Shown here piece after piece: positions 36,286-44,999 of a stretch of 64,000 nucleotides of DNA. A program made the translations under genes and the position numbers. Source of the stretch: JARRKU01 sp050288425 (lineage in GTDB: Bacteria > Desulfobacterota > Desulfobacteria > Desulfobacterales > Desulfosarcinaceae); assembly GCA_050288425.1 (NCBI GenBank), contig JBNKDU010000035.1, positions 13,257 to 77,256 of the forward strand, written 5' to 3'. The notes beneath the pieces were generated by a model. It worked only from the letters and a program-made list of their open reading frames with translations. It did not search any database and was not told the origin of the DNA. Each line of letters opens with the position of its first letter. The stretch's first letter is position 1.

Positions 36286-38448
36286 TCATGTCGCGATGAG
36301 ATCCGCGGGGCGGATGGGGAGCCTGCGGATCCGACGTCCGGTGGCCGCATGGATCGCATTGCACACCGCCGGCGCAATGGGCGGGACGGCCGTTTCGCCG
36401 ACACCTCCCTGGCTCTGGGTGCTCTCCACGATATGGGATTCGATCCGTGGCGTTTCATGGATCCGCAGCATGGGGTAGTCATGGAAATTGCTCTGCTGTA
36501 CGCGACCCTTTTTCAGGGTAATCCGTCCGTACAGGGCGGCGGTCAGCCCGAAGACGATGCCGCTGTCCATCTGGGCGTGGATGGTGTCCGGATTCACCAC
36601 CGGGCCGCAGTCGATGGCGCAAACCACACGGTGGACCCGAACCCGTCCCGCGTCCGAAACCGAGACCTCCGCCACCTGGGCCACGAAACTTTTGAACGAT
36701 TCGTGAACGGCGATTCCCTGGCCATGGCCGTTGGGAAGCCTCCGGCCCCAGCCGGCCTTCTCGGCGGCGAGATCGAGTACCCTCCGGTGGCGGGGATGAT
36801 CTTTCAGCAGCCTGCGGCGCAGCAGATAGGGATCCTTTCCGCCGGCGGCGGCAATTTCGTCCAGGAAGCATTCCGTGGAAAAGGCCGTGTGGGAGTGGCC
36901 CACGGAACGCAACCAGAGCACGGGCACCCCCACGCGGGTGAGGTGGTATTCCACCTTCAGATTCGCAATGGCATAGGGGAGGGTGGACGCCCCTTCGACG
37001 GAAGTGGCATCGACGCCGTCCTTGACCATGTATTTTTCGAAGGGGGTGCCGGTGAGAATCGACTGTCCGGCGATTCGCTGCCGCCAGGCGATGGGGTCGC
37101 CGCCGGTATCCAGGCCGGCCTCGATGCCGTGGACATACATGGGACGGTAATAGCCGCCATGCATATCGTCTTCCCGGGTCCAGACGACCTTGACCGGTTT
37201 ACGAATGCGCTTGGAGATCTCCACGGCTTCGCGGACGAAATGGCTGCTCGGCACGGCGCGCCGGCCGAAGCCGCCGCCAAGGTACAAGGTATGGAGCCGG
37301 ACCTTGTCCGGCGGCAACCCCGAGACCTCTGCGGCGGCGTCGCGGTCCAGGGTCTGCATCTGGGTGCCGGTCCACACGTCGCAACCGTCCGTCCGGACAT
37401 CCGCGACGCAGTTCAACGGTTCCATGGTGGCATGGGCCAGGTAGGGAAACTCGTACACCGCGGACAGTCTCCGGGCGGCTCCCGGCAAGGCGGAATCGGC
37501 GTCGCCGTCGCTGCGGGCCACGGCGCCGGGCCGTCCCACGAGGCGTTTGTACTCCGCGGTGAGTTCTTCGCTGTCGATGGTCGCCGAAGGGCCCTCGTTC
37601 CACTCGATCTCCAATGCCTCGCACCCCTTTTGGGCGGCGGGGAAATTGTCTCCCACCACGGCCACGCCGGTCCCGATGGGCAATACGGCCCGGACCCCCG
37701 GCACGCTTCCGGCCTGTTCGTCCTTGACGGCTACGGCCTTGCCGCCGAATACCGGTGGACGGGCGACGACAGCGGTCAACATGCCTTTGCGGGTGAAGTC
37801 GAGGCCGAAGACGGCGGACCCGGCGGCCTTGTCCGGCGTGTCCAGGCGGTGGATCGATCGGCCGATGATGGTGAAGTCCTTGGGGTCTTTGAGTTCGACG
37901 CTCTTGGGCGGCGTGAGACCGGCGGCCCGGGCGACGAGGTTGCCGTAGGAAAGTCGCCGGCCCGAATTCTCATGGACCACGGATCCCTGTTTCGCCCGGC
38001 ATGCGGTGGGTTGGACACCCCAATTCGCCGCGGCCGCAGATACAAGCATGGCCTTGGCCATGGCTCCGGCCTTGCGCAACTGGTCCCACGAAGTCCACAC
38101 GCTGGTACTGCCGCCGGTGACCTGGATTCCGAATGTCGTATGGTTGTATTCCGGCGCCACGGGCGCAGACTCCATCCGGATGTGCCGCCAATCCGCTTCC
38201 AGTTCTTCGGCGGCGATCATCGGCAGGGAGGTGTAGACGCCCTGACCCATCTCCGATTTGTTCACCAGGATGGTCACGGTATCGTCGGCCCCGATGCGGA
38301 TGAAGGCATTGGGCATGAAGGTTTCCGCCGGACGGGCGTACGCATTGCTTCCCGGAGACGCCAGGTGGAACCCGATGATCAGGCCGCCTCCCACCATCGC
38401 GCCGGTTTTCAGGAACTCTCTGCGGTTCAACTCCTTGGGGACGCTCAT
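36286..38448 (-). CDS. Molybdopterin-binding subunit of an isoquinoline 1-oxidoreductase-type hydroxylase
   Basis: A 720-aa xanthine-dehydrogenase-family large subunit of the IorB type, which hydroxylates N-heterocycles or aldehydes using a molybdenum cofactor. It starts MSVPKELNRREFLKTGAMVG, a twin-arginine export signal. Molybdopterin-domain segments include LYLGGGFGRRA, TREDDMHGGYYRPM and VHRVVCAIDCGPVVNPD, and the C-terminal QGGVGETAVPPIAPAV holds the conserved Glu. The start codon overlaps the stop of the 2Fe-2S gene (TGATG). The substrate cannot be told from sequence; periplasmic location follows from the Tat signal. Confidence 0.9.
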   Translation of the reverse strand: MSVPKELNRREFLKTGAMVGGGLIIGFHLASPGSNAYARPAETFMPNAFIRIGADDTVTILVNKSEMGQGVYTSLPMIAAEELEADWRHIRMESAPVAPEYNHTTFGIQVTGGSTSVWTSWDQLRKAGAMAKAMLVSAAAANWGVQPTACRAKQGSVVHENSGRRLSYGNLVARAAGLTPPKSVELKDPKDFTIIGRSIHRLDTPDKAAGSAVFGLDFTRKGMLTAVVARPPVFGGKAVAVKDEQAGSVPGVRAVLPIGTGVAVVGDNFPAAQKGCEALEIEWNEGPSATIDSEELTAEYKRLVGRPGAVARSDGDADSALPGAARRLSAVYEFPYLAHATMEPLNCVADVRTDGCDVWTGTQMQTLDRDAAAEVSGLPPDKVRLHTLYLGGGFGRRAVPSSHFVREAVEISKRIRKPVKVVWTREDDMHGGYYRPMYVHGIEAGLDTGGDPIAWRQRIAGQSILTGTPFEKYMVKDGVDATSVEGASTLPYAIANLKVEYHLTRVGVPVLWLRSVGHSHTAFSTECFLDEIAAAGGKDPYLLRRRLLKDHPRHRRVLDLAAEKAGWGRRLPNGHGQGIAVHESFKSFVAQVAEVSVSDAGRVRVHRVVCAIDCGPVVNPDTIHAQMDSGIVFGLTAALYGRITLKKGRVQQSNFHDYPMLRIHETPRIESHIVESTQSQGGVGETAVPPIAPAVCNAIHAATGRRIRRLPIRPADLIAT

Positions 38449-38915
38449 CACTTGCCTCCTTCGGCCATCAGGGTGGCGGCCCGGTGGATCGCCCGCCGGA
38501 TGCGCGGGTAGGTGCCGCAGCGACAAATATTGCCGGCCATGGCATCGTCGATATCGGCATCCGTGGGGCGTGGTTTTTCATTGAGCAGGACGGCCGCCGC
38601 CATGATCTGCCCGGGCTGGCAATAGCCGCACTGGGGGACTTCTTCGGCGACCCAGGCGCTGTGAAGGGCGCGGCCGCCGTCGGCCAGAAATCCTTCGATG
38701 GTGACGATCTCCCTGCCCTGGGCATCGGCCACCGGCATCACGCACGAACGCATGGCTTCCCCGTCCACATGCACGGTGCAGGCGCCGCATCGGGCCATGC
38801 CGCAGCCGAACTTGGTGCCCGTCAAACCGAGCGTCTCCCGCAACACCCACAACAGGGGCGTGTCCGGGGGCACATCGACCTGATACTCCCGATGGTTGAC
38901 ATTGAGCTTCAACAT
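38448..38915 (-). CDS. 2Fe-2S subunit of the isoquinoline 1-oxidoreductase-type hydroxylase
   Basis: A 155-aa small subunit with both 2Fe-2S clusters. The plant-type ferredoxin motif is GCGMARCGACTVHVDG, and the second domain has CGYCQPGQIM and NICRCGTYPRIR. ATG 38915 is chosen because AAGGAGG is seven bases upstream; an ATG at 38933 lacks a site. It is first in a three-gene minus-strand operon with the molybdopterin subunit and cytochrome, and passes electrons from the molybdenum site to the haem protein. It has no Tat signal of its own, so it is probably exported bound to the large subunit. Confidence 0.92.
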   Translation of the reverse strand: MLKLNVNHREYQVDVPPDTPLLWVLRETLGLTGTKFGCGMARCGACTVHVDGEAMRSCVMPVADAQGREIVTIEGFLADGGRALHSAWVAEEVPQCGYCQPGQIMAAAVLLNEKPRPTDADIDDAMAGNICRCGTYPRIRRAIHRAATLMAEGGK

Positions 38916-38978
38916 GAGGGGTGCCTCCTTCATAAAATGGATGGGTGCGATGTCAGACTTCGGCGTCTCGTTTCCACC

Positions 38979-41774
38979 CTATGGCGTGTGAGGCGCCATG
39001 GTCTTTTCCACCGGATGCGAAGCGGATTCGGGTGGTTCCTGAATGGGCGCAGCATCCGGTTGCGAGTTCGGCTTTTCCTGGGAATCCGGTTTCACTGGTG
39101 GCTCGTTTTCCATGGATGGCGCCCGATCTTCCGCAGGCGTCGGCTCTTCGGGCGCAGCCGTCATGGGTGCCTGCTCCACGGGAGCCTGTCGTTTGTCACC
39201 GACGAGGCGGGTGAGCTCGGCATAGGCCTGCTGGATCGATTCTTCCATCACCACCACCTCTCCTTCGCTCATGATGATGCGCTGCAGTTCGGGAATCCTC
39301 ACCCGGGAGGTGGCTTTCAAGTAGACGGGTTGAATGAAAAGCACTTTGTTGCCGACGGGCAGGATGATCATCTTGCCGCGCACCACCTTGGAGCCGGCCT
39401 GATCCCATAAGGTGAACTGTCGGGCGATCTCCGGATCCTGGTTGATCAGGGCATCGATCTGGGCCGGACCGTATACCAGTTCCCCCTTGGGAAAGTTGTA
39501 GATGATCAGTTGGCCGTAGTGGTCCGGATCGCAGCCGGCGAGGGCCACGGACCGCAGGTTGTCGCGGTTCTTGGGGAACATGGGCAGCAGCAGCAGAAAA
39601 TCCATTTTGCCGGATTCGATGAGGTCGAGGGAGACGTAATAGGAAGCGGGGGGGATGGTATCGCTCTCCTCCAGCGGTTTGGCGAAAGTCCACAGGTCTT
39701 CCTGCTGGTAGAAGATCCGTGGATCCTGCTGGTGGTACTTGGCGTAGACCTGCATCTGGATGTCGAAAAGGTCCTTGGGGTAGCGGACATGGGGCCGGAG
39801 CGCCGCGGGCATTTGGTCCCTGGACTTGAACAGTCCCGGGTAGATCGCGGCATAGGCTTTGATGAAGGGGTCGGTATCATCGTAGACATACATATTTACC
39901 GAACCGGAATAGGCATCCACGACGATCTTGACGGAATTGCGGATATAGTTGAGGGGAACATCGTTCAGGCTTTGAACGGCGGAGGCCGGGTAGCTGTCCG
40001 CAGTGGTGTAGGCGTCCACCATCCAGTAGATGCCCCGGTGGGTCACCGCCACGTAAGGTGTCTGGTCGAGCCGCAGGTAGGGAACCAGGCGGTGGATACG
40101 GTCGAGGATGTTGCGCCGGAACAGGAGTCTGCTCCGGTCGGTGATCTTGCCGGAGAAGAAGATATTCTTGTTGTGCAGGTAGTAGGCGAAGAGGAACTTC
40201 CGGAACAGGGAAGAAATGGGGACGCCTCCCTGTCCGTCGTAGTCGGTCATGACATTGGCGTCGCCTTTGGGATAATCCATTTCGCGTCCCTGGTTGGGGG
40301 CGATGCTGTAGGTGTACCGGCCCAGACCGTAGTAGATGCGAGGCTGCTCGATGTTGAGATCCACGGGGGATTCGGGCGGAATATTGTGCAGATACCAGGT
40401 CATGGCTTCGCCGCTGTCCTGGCTGGCCGGTGTCATCACCGCACCGAAGCCGTGGGTGTAGGTGAGATGTTCGTTGATCCAGTTGCGGGCGCCTCCGGGA
40501 AGGTTGCTGAATTCAATCTCCCGGGGAGATACGAACACCTGCTGCTGGCGATTTTCCACCTTGTAGCGTCCCACGCTGACGATGGGGAAGTTGTAATAGC
40601 TGCGCAGTTCCTGGAGTTGGTGAAAGACTTCGGCCAGCGTCTCGGCATCCCATACCGGAATGTTGCGCAGTACATCGTCGACCCGGACGGTGGTTCCATC
40701 CGCCGGCTCCCCCCGGCGGGGAAATTGGCGGATCTGCACCTCCCGGAGGTCATAGGCATCCAGCGTCGCGCGAATATGCCGGGAGATATAGGGGCTCTCC
40801 TTTTCGATTTCATTGGGTTTGACGATATAGGTCTGCACCATCCGGGGCAGAAAGTCGCTATGACGCAGCGCCAGCACACCGGCAAAGACGGCCACCAGCA
40901 CGGCAGCGGCGGCATAGCCTTTGCGGAACCGAAGCGCCACGATCAACGCCGCGGCGGCGGCGGTGAGGGTGAGCATGCAGGCCCAGATCAGCGGCAGGGT
41001 GACCGTCATTTGTACGTATCCGGGGCCGTCGAAGATGGCCCGGTGGCTGGTATCGTACACCAGGGCATTGCGCTGCAGCATGAAATCCCAGATCTCGATG
41101 CCGAACAGTGCCACGATCAGGAAGATCAGGTGCCACTTGGCGCCCCGGCCGAAGTCCAGTGGCGACCGGTGCAGGACGCTGTTTTTGGCCATGTAGAGGA
41201 TGCACAGCCCGGCGGTCAATACCACCAGGGCCAGCAGCAGGCGGTCCTGCACGAGGGTATAGATGGGAAAGGAGAACAGATAGTAGGCCACATCCTTTCC
41301 CAGGAAGGGATCGCTGACGCCGGTGTTGCTGCCGAATACGAAAAACAGAAAGCGTTCCCATTGCCGGAAGAGCGGCAGGGCGATGGGGATGCTGAGGGCC
41401 AGGGAGAGGGGACTGTAGAACCAGAAGAAGCCGGTTCGGAATTTGTGAAACAACTGGCGACGGCGGCTTCGATCATGACCGTCGTTTTCCACCGGGGCGT
41501 CCTTGAGGGACCGGGCAGCGATCCAGAAATTGAGAAAGAAGACGAGGAAGAACAGCAGGGTCACCACAACGAAGACGGCGTAGCGGTACAGCATTCGCTG
41601 CCAGAAATAAAATCCGTATCCCAGAGAGTCGAACCACCACAGGTCCACCAGGGAGTCGACGCCGAACACACTGGCCAGGATCGCCACGACAGCCAGCAGG
41701 GCCGCAAGACCGATACCGACCAACAGGCGCCCGCTCCATTTGCTCTTCACATTTCCATCCGTGCTGCTTTTCAT
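38979..41774 (-). CDS. UPF0182 family large membrane protein
   Basis: A 931-aa member of UPF0182 (COG1615). The N-terminal about 300 residues hold roughly seven membrane helices, the family mark FGVDSLVDLWWFDSLGY being near residue 40. A large extracytoplasmic domain follows with PYISRHIRATLDAYDL and FYYNPDGGAN-like segments, and a segment GEVVVMEESIQQAYAEL near the end. The last about 60 residues are a Pro/Glu-rich tail (EEPTPAEDRAPSMENEPPV) that looks disordered. The biochemical function of the family is unknown. No linked genes on either side share a clear role. Confidence 0.92.
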   Translation of the reverse strand: MKSSTDGNVKSKWSGRLLVGIGLAALLAVVAILASVFGVDSLVDLWWFDSLGYGFYFWQRMLYRYAVFVVVTLLFFLVFFLNFWIAARSLKDAPVENDGHDRSRRRQLFHKFRTGFFWFYSPLSLALSIPIALPLFRQWERFLFFVFGSNTGVSDPFLGKDVAYYLFSFPIYTLVQDRLLLALVVLTAGLCILYMAKNSVLHRSPLDFGRGAKWHLIFLIVALFGIEIWDFMLQRNALVYDTSHRAIFDGPGYVQMTVTLPLIWACMLTLTAAAAALIVALRFRKGYAAAAVLVAVFAGVLALRHSDFLPRMVQTYIVKPNEIEKESPYISRHIRATLDAYDLREVQIRQFPRRGEPADGTTVRVDDVLRNIPVWDAETLAEVFHQLQELRSYYNFPIVSVGRYKVENRQQQVFVSPREIEFSNLPGGARNWINEHLTYTHGFGAVMTPASQDSGEAMTWYLHNIPPESPVDLNIEQPRIYYGLGRYTYSIAPNQGREMDYPKGDANVMTDYDGQGGVPISSLFRKFLFAYYLHNKNIFFSGKITDRSRLLFRRNILDRIHRLVPYLRLDQTPYVAVTHRGIYWMVDAYTTADSYPASAVQSLNDVPLNYIRNSVKIVVDAYSGSVNMYVYDDTDPFIKAYAAIYPGLFKSRDQMPAALRPHVRYPKDLFDIQMQVYAKYHQQDPRIFYQQEDLWTFAKPLEESDTIPPASYYVSLDLIESGKMDFLLLLPMFPKNRDNLRSVALAGCDPDHYGQLIIYNFPKGELVYGPAQIDALINQDPEIARQFTLWDQAGSKVVRGKMIILPVGNKVLFIQPVYLKATSRVRIPELQRIIMSEGEVVVMEESIQQAYAELTRLVGDKRQAPVEQAPMTAAPEEPTPAEDRAPSMENEPPVKPDSQEKPNSQPDAAPIQEPPESASHPVEKTMAPHTP

Positions 41775-42115
41775 ATGCGGTTATCCTCGTTTCGCTGACA
41801 ATTGCTTCTCCGTCACCGCAGGGCCATCCGGGCTGGATGGTTCCGGAACAATGATTCAGGGTCAACCTTGACTCGAGTACATCGGACAATCGGGGATCGG
41901 CCTTGTCTGCCAGGGCCCGCAATGGTAGATTGTCCTTATCTGGAAATGGCATCCTGCGGCCAACGCGATGTTCCCGCTCCCTTGAAATCCCCGACCCGTC
42001 GCCGCCGGCCTGCGGTTGCAAGGTCGCTGCGGCCGTCTTCCGGAACGCCGACCGCCATTTCCGGAAGGACACGGGATTACGAGGAGCTTTCAACGATAAC
42101 GATTGGAACCATAAC
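41775..42115. other. 341-bp divergent intergenic region
   Basis: No gene is supported. It contains a CCATCC/GGATGG hairpin near 41832-41848. A weak promoter-like pair TTGTCT (41903-41908), 17 bases, TAGATT (41926-41931) could serve the downstream CysRS-like gene and would give a leader of about 180 bases. In-frame extension of that gene into this region shows no family similarity. Confidence 0.4.
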
Positions 42116-43366
42116 GTGAGCGCACTCAAGTTGTACAACAGTTTGTCAAACCGGAAAACCCGTTTTTTGCCCCGCAACGGAAACCGCGTAAAGCTGTTTA
42201 CCTGCGGACCCAGCGTTTACCGGAAACAACACATCGGGAACTTTCGTACATTTCTTTTCGAGGATGTTCTGCAGGCATATCTGGAATATCTGGGCTTCAA
42301 GGTCGATCGGGTAATCAATTTCACGGATATCGAAGACAAGGCCATCGAGGAAGCCCGCCAAAAGGGAATCAGTCTGGAAGAACTCCGGAGGCCCGTGGAA
42401 GATGATTTCTTCGAAAATTGCGCCCGGTTGGGAATCAAGCTGCCGGATCCGATTCCGCGCGCCACCACCAGTGTGGATGCGGCCGTGGACATGGTCCAAC
42501 GGCTGATGGCGCGGGGTCATGCCTACCGGCACGATGGAGAAATCTTCTTCGATCCGTTGACCTATGACGGGTTCGGACGGCTCTACGGTCTGGATATGCG
42601 TCGCTGGCCTGATAAGAAGATACGATTCCGCAGGGACACCTATCGCGGTCATCGCTGGAACCTGGGCGACTTCATTTTATGGCACAAGTCCGGTCCCCGG
42701 GACCTTGCGGCGCACACGTGGGAATCCGCCATCGGTCGCGGCCGGCCCGCCTGGAATATCCAGGATGCGGCCATGATCCGCGAACACCTGGGCTTCGAGA
42801 TCGATATCCATGCGGGCGGCATCGACAATCTCTACCGCCACCACGATTACACCCTCGCGATCATGGAAGGCGCCTCGGGAAAGACATTCTGTCCGTGGTG
42901 GCTGCACGGCGGCCATCTGCTGGTAAACGGCCGGAAGATGTCCAAGTCCAAAGGGAATGTGACCTACGTCGGCGACCTGCTGAACCAGGGGTTTCTTCCC
43001 CGTCACATCCGATTCTTTCTGCTGTACGGCCCCTATCGCCGCCGACTGAACCTGAGCATGGCCCGCCTGGACCAGTGCAGCGGATACCTGGACCGTATTC
43101 ATCGCCAGGTGGATGTCGTGATGAAGCCAAATAAAGCGGGCGGGAAACGACACTCGTTCGACCTGGCGGAAAGAATGCGCGCAGATTTCGAAAGATCCAT
43201 GAACGACGATCTGGACTATGCCGGGGCCTTCGATGCCGTGGCCGGCCACATGCTCACGGCCGTGCGGTTGGAAAAGACCGGGACCATCCGGCCTCGGGAA
43301 CGGGACGAATTATATTCGGTCCTCAAGGATATCGATGGGGTGTTGGGGGTTCTGGGCTGCCGGTAG
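42116..43366 (+). CDS. Cysteinyl-tRNA synthetase-like protein, zinc ligands and C-terminal domain missing
   Basis: A 416-aa protein with the CysRS catalytic core: FTCGPSVY (Cys30), HIGN (39-42) and RKMSKSKGN (KMSKS at 274-278). E. coli CysRS binds zinc through Cys28, Cys209, His234 and Glu238; here the second position is Asp217 (in AWNIQDAAM instead of WHIECSAM) and the last is Thr246 (RHHDYT instead of PHHENE). The C-terminal anticodon-binding tail of CysRS is absent. Such cores are known in MshC, an amide-bond ligase. It may be a paralogue with another substrate. GTG 42116 was chosen because homology begins there; the ribosome site is weak. Confidence 0.75.
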   Translation: MSALKLYNSLSNRKTRFLPRNGNRVKLFTCGPSVYRKQHIGNFRTFLFEDVLQAYLEYLGFKVDRVINFTDIEDKAIEEARQKGISLEELRRPVEDDFFENCARLGIKLPDPIPRATTSVDAAVDMVQRLMARGHAYRHDGEIFFDPLTYDGFGRLYGLDMRRWPDKKIRFRRDTYRGHRWNLGDFILWHKSGPRDLAAHTWESAIGRGRPAWNIQDAAMIREHLGFEIDIHAGGIDNLYRHHDYTLAIMEGASGKTFCPWWLHGGHLLVNGRKMSKSKGNVTYVGDLLNQGFLPRHIRFFLLYGPYRRRLNLSMARLDQCSGYLDRIHRQVDVVMKPNKAGGKRHSFDLAERMRADFERSMNDDLDYAGAFDAVAGHMLTAVRLEKTGTIRPRERDELYSVLKDIDGVLGVLGCR

Positions 43367-43383
43367 GCGTCTGGTTCCCCTGG

Positions 43384-44955
43384 CTACCAGTTGAGTTCCA
43401 GCTCGATCTTCTGTTGACTGGCCAGGACGGCGGCGGCCGGCTTCAAGGCCACGGTCAACGGTATCTTTCCCTGGGCATTGCGCGGCCCGGTGTCGATTCC
43501 GATGGATTCGAACCCGGCCGGGCGGCTCTGTTCGCTGAACACCTGGAACGCCAGCCGCAACTGGGCCTGAAGGGCCTCGGGAGCGGTCTCCTCCGGCAGG
43601 TTGTCCCGGCACCACAACAGAAAAGCCGTTACACGGCCGGCCAGCAGTTGATAGGCCAGGGAGGTATCCGCAACGGTTACGGCACGGGTGAAGAAGGCCC
43701 GGTCGGAACCGCGTTGGGTCGCCAGCGGGGTGATTCCGGCCCGGGCCAGCTGATCGCTGCGGTCCCGGCTGAACAGGGTCTCCACCACCATGGGGGGTGC
43801 CTTGCCCGGGGTATGCAATGCCAGATCTTGTATACTGAACTGGTGATGGTCGGTCAGGCGGGTGGGCCAGCCGGTCCGGTCGGCGCACCGGGCGGCCAGG
43901 GTGCCCAGGGCCCAGACCGGTGGGATCCACAAGGGGCGCCGCTCCTCGAAATCGATATGACGGGGCCGGTTATCCTTCCCGTAGGGGTAACGGACCAGGA
44001 ATCGGTTGCAGGTCAGGCAGAGCCAGCGACCGTCGGCGGATGCCTTCAAGGCCTGATATTTGGCATAGGCCGCCCCTTGCACGTGGTTGGGGAGAAAGGG
44101 CAGGGTATCCAGTTCCGTCCAGTCCGCGATTCGGAAAAAGGAGGCCGGAATCCAGGTCACCAGCGGGACCATGAGATCGGCCGCCCAGCGGGCGGCTTCG
44201 GCCAGGCGGTCCATGGCCAACGCGGAAGCGTCGAAGGGCAGGTCCAGCAGGATCATTCCGGGAGGCCGTTGGAACAGCGTTTCGGTGAGGGCTTCCAGGG
44301 TCGCCGCCAGCGATGGGGCATGGACGGGAACGATCTCCACCTGTACCGTACCGTAGGAGATGCCCTGTTGCAGCAGGAGCCGCAGTCCGCGCCAGGCGGT
44401 CTCCATCTGCCTGAATTCGGGTTGGTCGAACAGCCGGTCCAGCACCTTCTGCCGCAGGGTGACGACGGGGTCGCCGCCCTCCTGTGTCGTCGGTCCGGCG
44501 TTTGCGACGGCTCCCGGCATGTCCACCAGATCGAGAATCCTGTCGACGGTGGAGGTCCCGGTACTCGCTTGTCGCGGCGGTGGTACGGCTTCGATTCGCA
44601 TCGCCGGAAGATCGGGCCATCTGCGCAGGCCCCGGGCGATTTCCGCGGATGAAAGGCCTTCTCGCTGGGAGGCCTCGATGTAATCGGCCGCTTCCTTCAG
44701 AGCGGTGAAGAAGGGATGGCGGTCGGCGATCCCGTCGGGGTGCAGGGATTTGAGGCAGTCGAATCGGAAGGTCAGGCCCCCGGCGGCACAGAGATCTCCA
44801 TCCAGCGACAGATAATGGTCGCCGGCCACGGCAGCCATGGCCTCATCGAGGCTTTGCCGGTCCACCGCAATGGGCGGACGGTCCCATACCGCATCCCGGT
44901 CCGGGGTGAACGGGGCCAGGGCCAGAATCCGGAAAGGAAATTCTTGTGCCTGCAT
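43384..44955 (-). CDS. TssB-TssC-like fusion protein
   Basis: A 523-aa protein. The first about 115 residues resemble TssB (FPFRILALAPFTPDRDAVW, LTFRFDCLKSLHPDGI). From about residue 165 it resembles TssC (LFDQPEFRQMETAWRGLRLL, DSTPFLPNHVQGAAYAK-like, FLVRYPYGKD, WALGTLAARC, DIALHTPGK-like). Normal TssB and TssC are encoded separately at 5849-7845. Several sheath signature residues differ, so it may not polymerise as sheath. It is last in a minus-strand operon with FHA, LysM-TPR and deacetylase genes. It may cap the sheath, regulate assembly or serve a second machine; these are inferences. Confidence 0.75.
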   Translation of the reverse strand: MQAQEFPFRILALAPFTPDRDAVWDRPPIAVDRQSLDEAMAAVAGDHYLSLDGDLCAAGGLTFRFDCLKSLHPDGIADRHPFFTALKEAADYIEASQREGLSSAEIARGLRRWPDLPAMRIEAVPPPRQASTGTSTVDRILDLVDMPGAVANAGPTTQEGGDPVVTLRQKVLDRLFDQPEFRQMETAWRGLRLLLQQGISYGTVQVEIVPVHAPSLAATLEALTETLFQRPPGMILLDLPFDASALAMDRLAEAARWAADLMVPLVTWIPASFFRIADWTELDTLPFLPNHVQGAAYAKYQALKASADGRWLCLTCNRFLVRYPYGKDNRPRHIDFEERRPLWIPPVWALGTLAARCADRTGWPTRLTDHHQFSIQDLALHTPGKAPPMVVETLFSRDRSDQLARAGITPLATQRGSDRAFFTRAVTVADTSLAYQLLAGRVTAFLLWCRDNLPEETAPEALQAQLRLAFQVFSEQSRPAGFESIGIDTGPRNAQGKIPLTVALKPAAAVLASQQKIELELNW

Positions 44956-44999
44956 ACCTGCGTCTCCTCGTCTGTTCGGCCGAAGGATATTGGAATCCG

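Noticed and set aside
36217..38511. Plus-strand open frame opposite the molybdopterin subunit
   Set aside because: Antisense of a complete hydroxylase gene with Tat signal and operon overlap.
39510..41798. Plus-strand open frame opposite the UPF0182 gene
   Set aside because: No membrane or domain features; the minus-strand UPF0182 protein is full length.
41903..42115. N-terminal extension of the CysRS-like protein
   Set aside because: Residues before GTG 42116 do not match CysRS and have an odd Arg/Pro/Ser-rich composition.
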